DNA from: Aquirhabdus sp.
Lineage (GTDB): Bacteria; Pseudomonadota; Gammaproteobacteria; Pseudomonadales; Moraxellaceae
Length of the DNA stretch: 5,618 nucleotides
Reading direction: 5' to 3'
Assembly: GCA_030152425.1 (NCBI GenBank)
Contig: JASLJP010000233.1
Coordinates: forward strand, 1-5,618
Shown: one piece after another, positions 5,472 to 5,618 of the stretch
How positions within the stretch are numbered: the first letter of the stretch is position 1
How the letters are laid out: each line of letters opens with the position of its first letter
Position numbers and translations under genes: made by a program
The notes under the pieces: model-generated
What the model was told of the DNA's origin: nothing
The model's database searches: none
What the model saw: only the letters and a program-made list of their open reading frames with translations

Positions 5472-5618
5472 GTGGAAATTAACCCGTATATCCTTCGCAT
5501 CAAAGACCTGACCGAGCGCGGCAACACGCTTAGGGGGTCTCTTTGACTTTGATCTCAAGGTCGAACGTCTAGAAGAAGTCCTGCGCGAGCTGGAAGACCC
5601 CGCCATCTGGAATGATGC
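5472..5618 (+). CDS. prfB: Peptide chain release factor 2, N-terminal part, with programmed +1 frameshift (3'-truncated by window edge)
   Basis: RF2 recognises UGA and UAA stop codons and triggers peptide release on the ribosome. The frame begins at a GTG (5472), the only start codon between the in-frame TAG at 5457 and the conserved sequence MEINPYILRIKDLTERGN. After 24 codons a TGA stops this frame at 5544-5546. Translation continues in the +1 frame from GAC at 5545 as DFDLKVERLEEVLRELED, then PAIWND at the window edge. Both halves match the RF2 N-terminus (E. coli: DLTER, LRGYLD, RLEEV, ELE). The break is therefore the normal autoregulatory frameshift and not a mutation: low RF2 slows termination at the TGA and favours the shift. 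The GGQ and SPF motifs lie beyond the window. Ribosome binding before the GTG is weak (only GAG near 5459-5461). prfB commonly lies after recJ; here the HPP-CBS gene stands between them. Confidence 0.95.
5532..5547 (+). promoter_or_regulatory. Programmed +1 ribosomal frameshift site of prfB
   Basis: AGGGGG (5532-5537) is the internal Shine-Dalgarno-like stimulator. A 3-nt spacer TCT follows, then the slippery CTT codon (5541-5543), the in-frame stop TGA (5544-5546) and a C at 5547, the weak termination context. Spacing equals that of the E. coli prfB site; only the spacer codon differs (TCT for TAT). Confidence 0.95.

Noticed and set aside
5544..5546. In-frame stop in prfB considered as a disabling mutation
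   Set aside because: The stop is in the conserved programmed frameshift context, and the +1 frame continues with RF2 sequence.

Overview
The window looks like chromosomal DNA from a GC-rich gammaproteobacterium. PdxH, RecJ and the RF2 start all follow the Escherichia coli type closely, and RecJ sits near prfB as it does in many gammaproteobacteria. I cannot fix the genus from sequence alone. All genes I can support lie on the plus strand.

Layout: (1) 1-339 is the C-terminal end of glmM (phosphoglucosamine mutase), which feeds UDP-GlcNAc and cell-wall synthesis. (2) 407-1111 is pdxH (pyridoxal 5'-phosphate synthesis), starting at an ATG with a strong Shine-Dalgarno. (3) 1112-2493 is an accessory-looking island. 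It opens with an AT-rich spacer, then carries two small exported, polycationic, extremely histidine-rich proteins (1406-1645 and 1802-2371) in tandem, each with its own apparent transcription signals. An intrinsic terminator and a candidate promoter overlap between them, and another hairpin terminator follows the second. (4) 2494-4221 is recJ, a complete single-strand 5'-3' exonuclease gene. It has no visible Shine-Dalgarno, and an extended -10 motif is placed so that transcription could start on the A of the ATG. (5) 4244-5371 is an HPP-family membrane protein fused to two CBS domains, 22 nt after recJ and probably cotranscribed with it. (6) From 5472 to the window edge is the start of prfB (release factor 2), with the classical autoregulatory +1 frameshift site intact.

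The housekeeping genes are ordinary. The least explained content is the pair of His/Arg/Lys-rich exported proteins, with almost no acidic residues and no cysteine, and the regulatory DNA around them. Plausible roles are periplasmic metal buffering, acid-stress buffering or polyanion binding, but none is shown by the sequence. An 11-nt motif, TTGTCATAATT, occurs upstream of both the second His-rich gene and recJ, and may be a shared extended -10 promoter element.
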